Shown here: in pieces, positions 22,510-23,279 of the stretch | Layout of the letters: each line of letters starts with the position of its first letter | Position numbering within the stretch: position 1 is the stretch's first letter | Assembly (NCBI GenBank): GCA_028713675.1 | Contig: JAQTNV010000056.1 | Location: forward strand, 1-23,279 | DNA from: a bacterium | GTDB taxonomy: Bacteria; Desulfobacterota; JAPLJL01 | DNA: 23,279 bases | Direction: 5' to 3' | Made by a program: the position numbers and the translations under genes | The notes under the pieces: model-generated | The model's database searches: none | Told to the model about the DNA's origin: nothing | The model's input: only the letters and a program-made list of their open reading frames with translations

Positions 22510-22579
22510 TTCTTTGTCTTTGGTTTCCTGTTCTCTGCTCTTTTACCTATGACCCATCACCTATGACCTATAACCTTTT
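22510..22579. repeat. Heptad tract abutting the hydrolase stop codon
   Basis: Ten in-phase 7-mers: ttctttg, tctttgg, tttcctg, ttctctg, ctctttt, acctatg, acccatc, acctatg, acctata, acctttt. It ends 2 bases before the stop codon at 22582. The acctatg units match those in the 3802-3836 and 8717-8930 tracts. Confidence 0.8.
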
Positions 22580-22581
22580 AT

Positions 22582-23279
22582 TTACTGAAGATATCCCATT
22601 TTTTTCAGCCAGCCGTACCAGGCCGCCCCGCGCGCGTTATGGTCGAAATAGAGCCAATGGCCGCCGACCACCTCGACCACGTTGGGGACGGACCACTTTC
22701 GAATCCACTCGCGGGTTTTCTCCACCGGGCAGAGACGATCGCCCTGGTGCATCACCACCTTGATTTTCCCGACGTCAAAACGCGGCGGGTAATTGAGGGG
22801 GGAAACCAGCTGGAGCGCGGACCGCGTGGCGGCGGTCACTTGCTCGTCCACCTCGAACCCGAACCCCCCGGGCCGGGGCATGAGATAATGGGAAAAATCC
22901 ACCGCCGGAACCACCAGGAACAGGAAGTCCGCGCGCGGGCCGGCGGCCGCGTACATGGCCAGGGCATATCCCCCCAGGCTGGCGCCGATCAGCCCGACCC
23001 GCTCGTAGCCCAGGTTGTTCAGAAGCAAAACCCCCGCGTGCAGGTCATGGATATCCTGGGCAAAGGTTTCCAGGAAGAAAGGAATGTTGTTGGAATTCAA
23101 AAAATACTCACGCAGGCCCCGGACCCTCCGCCAGTGAAAGGGCTGGATGTAAAGGGCCACGTCCATTCCGAGTTCGAGGAGTTTCCGGATGCGGAACATC
23201 TTCTCCGCCCTCCCGGGCCGGGCCATCTGCAGTCCGTGCACGCAGAGAACCAGCGGGCGGCGGGCGGGGGTCACGTGCT
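22582..23279 (-). CDS. Alpha/beta hydrolase, 5' end beyond the window
   Basis: At least 232 codons. The first in-frame start in the window is a GTG at 23274, only 5 bases from the edge and with no room to see a ribosome site; homologous folds usually have residues before the first strand (PLVLCVHGL), so the gene probably begins outside. The oxyanion strand is LCVHG, the nucleophile elbow is GASLGG, and the C-terminus has HQGDRLCPVEKTREW (acid region) and GGHWLYFDH (catalytic His). DIHDLHAGVLLLNNLGYERVGLIG (block NLGYERVGLIG) is the helix-strand before the elbow. There is no lipobox in the visible part. Substrate unknown. Confidence 0.85.
   Translation of the reverse strand, partial: HVTPARRPLVLCVHGLQMARPGRAEKMFRIRKLLELGMDVALYIQPFHWRRVRGLREYFLNSNNIPFFLETFAQDIHDLHAGVLLLNNLGYERVGLIGASLGGYALAMYAAAGPRADFLFLVVPAVDFSHYLMPRPGGFGFEVDEQVTAATRSALQLVSPLNYPPRFDVGKIKVVMHQGDRLCPVEKTREWIRKWSVPNVVEVVGGHWLYFDHNARGAAWYGWLKKMGYLQ

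Overview
The window looks like a GC-rich chromosome segment from a Gram-negative, anaerobic or facultative, deltaproteobacteria-like lineage (Desulfobacterota/Myxococcota type). This is inferred from a TonB-dependent receptor, a TolC-type outer-membrane channel, many lipoproteins, a ferredoxin-rich protein, an acyl-CoA dehydrogenase and a UGA-encoded selenoprotein. There is no rRNA, tRNA, transposase or phage gene, so the taxonomic guess is loose. Nearly all genes lie on the minus strand; only the 4Fe-4S protein, the ADC-like lipoprotein and one small membrane protein are on plus.

Layout. 1-3543 (minus): two neighbouring exported proteins with SUMF1/FGE-like domains (one with three fibronectin III modules and cut by the left edge, one with a perfect 52-residue Cys-rich duplication), then an unknown two-helix exported protein. 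3856-5022 (plus): winged-helix-like/2x[4Fe-4S] protein. 5127-6123 (minus): nitroreductase and DUF2934 protein. 6324-7100 (plus): acetoacetate-decarboxylase-like lipoprotein. 7115-8930: two divergent genes (alpha/beta-hydrolase lipoprotein and a small membrane protein) bracketed by ~180-bp near-identical inverted repeats. 8932-17170 (minus): TonB-dependent receptor, Ig/PKD-like lipoprotein, then a tightly coupled MacA-like / ABC ATPase / MacB-like permease / TolC export operon with 4-bp overlaps. 17457-19904 (minus): two tandem pectinacetylesterase/Notum-like lipoproteins. 19978-20232 (minus): a SelW/Rdx-family selenoprotein with an in-frame UGA and a SECIS-like hairpin, invisible to a standard ORF scan. 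20362-22235 (minus): acyl-CoA dehydrogenase and an XRE-cupin regulator. 22582-right edge (minus): a truncated alpha/beta hydrolase.

The most unusual signal is between genes. Most intergenic gaps carry degenerate tandem tracts with a strict 7-bp period. The sequence of the 7-mer changes from tract to tract, and even along one tract, but the phase is kept, for as many as 20-21 units. Several tracts provide a stop codon or abut one, and one runs in frame through the signal peptide of a lipoprotein. They sit near short palindromes headed by GTAG or GGAG, which resemble REP elements. The tracts resemble in kind the heptanucleotide STRR repeats known from heterocystous cyanobacteria, but the host, the sequence diversity and the pairing into a large inverted repeat look different.
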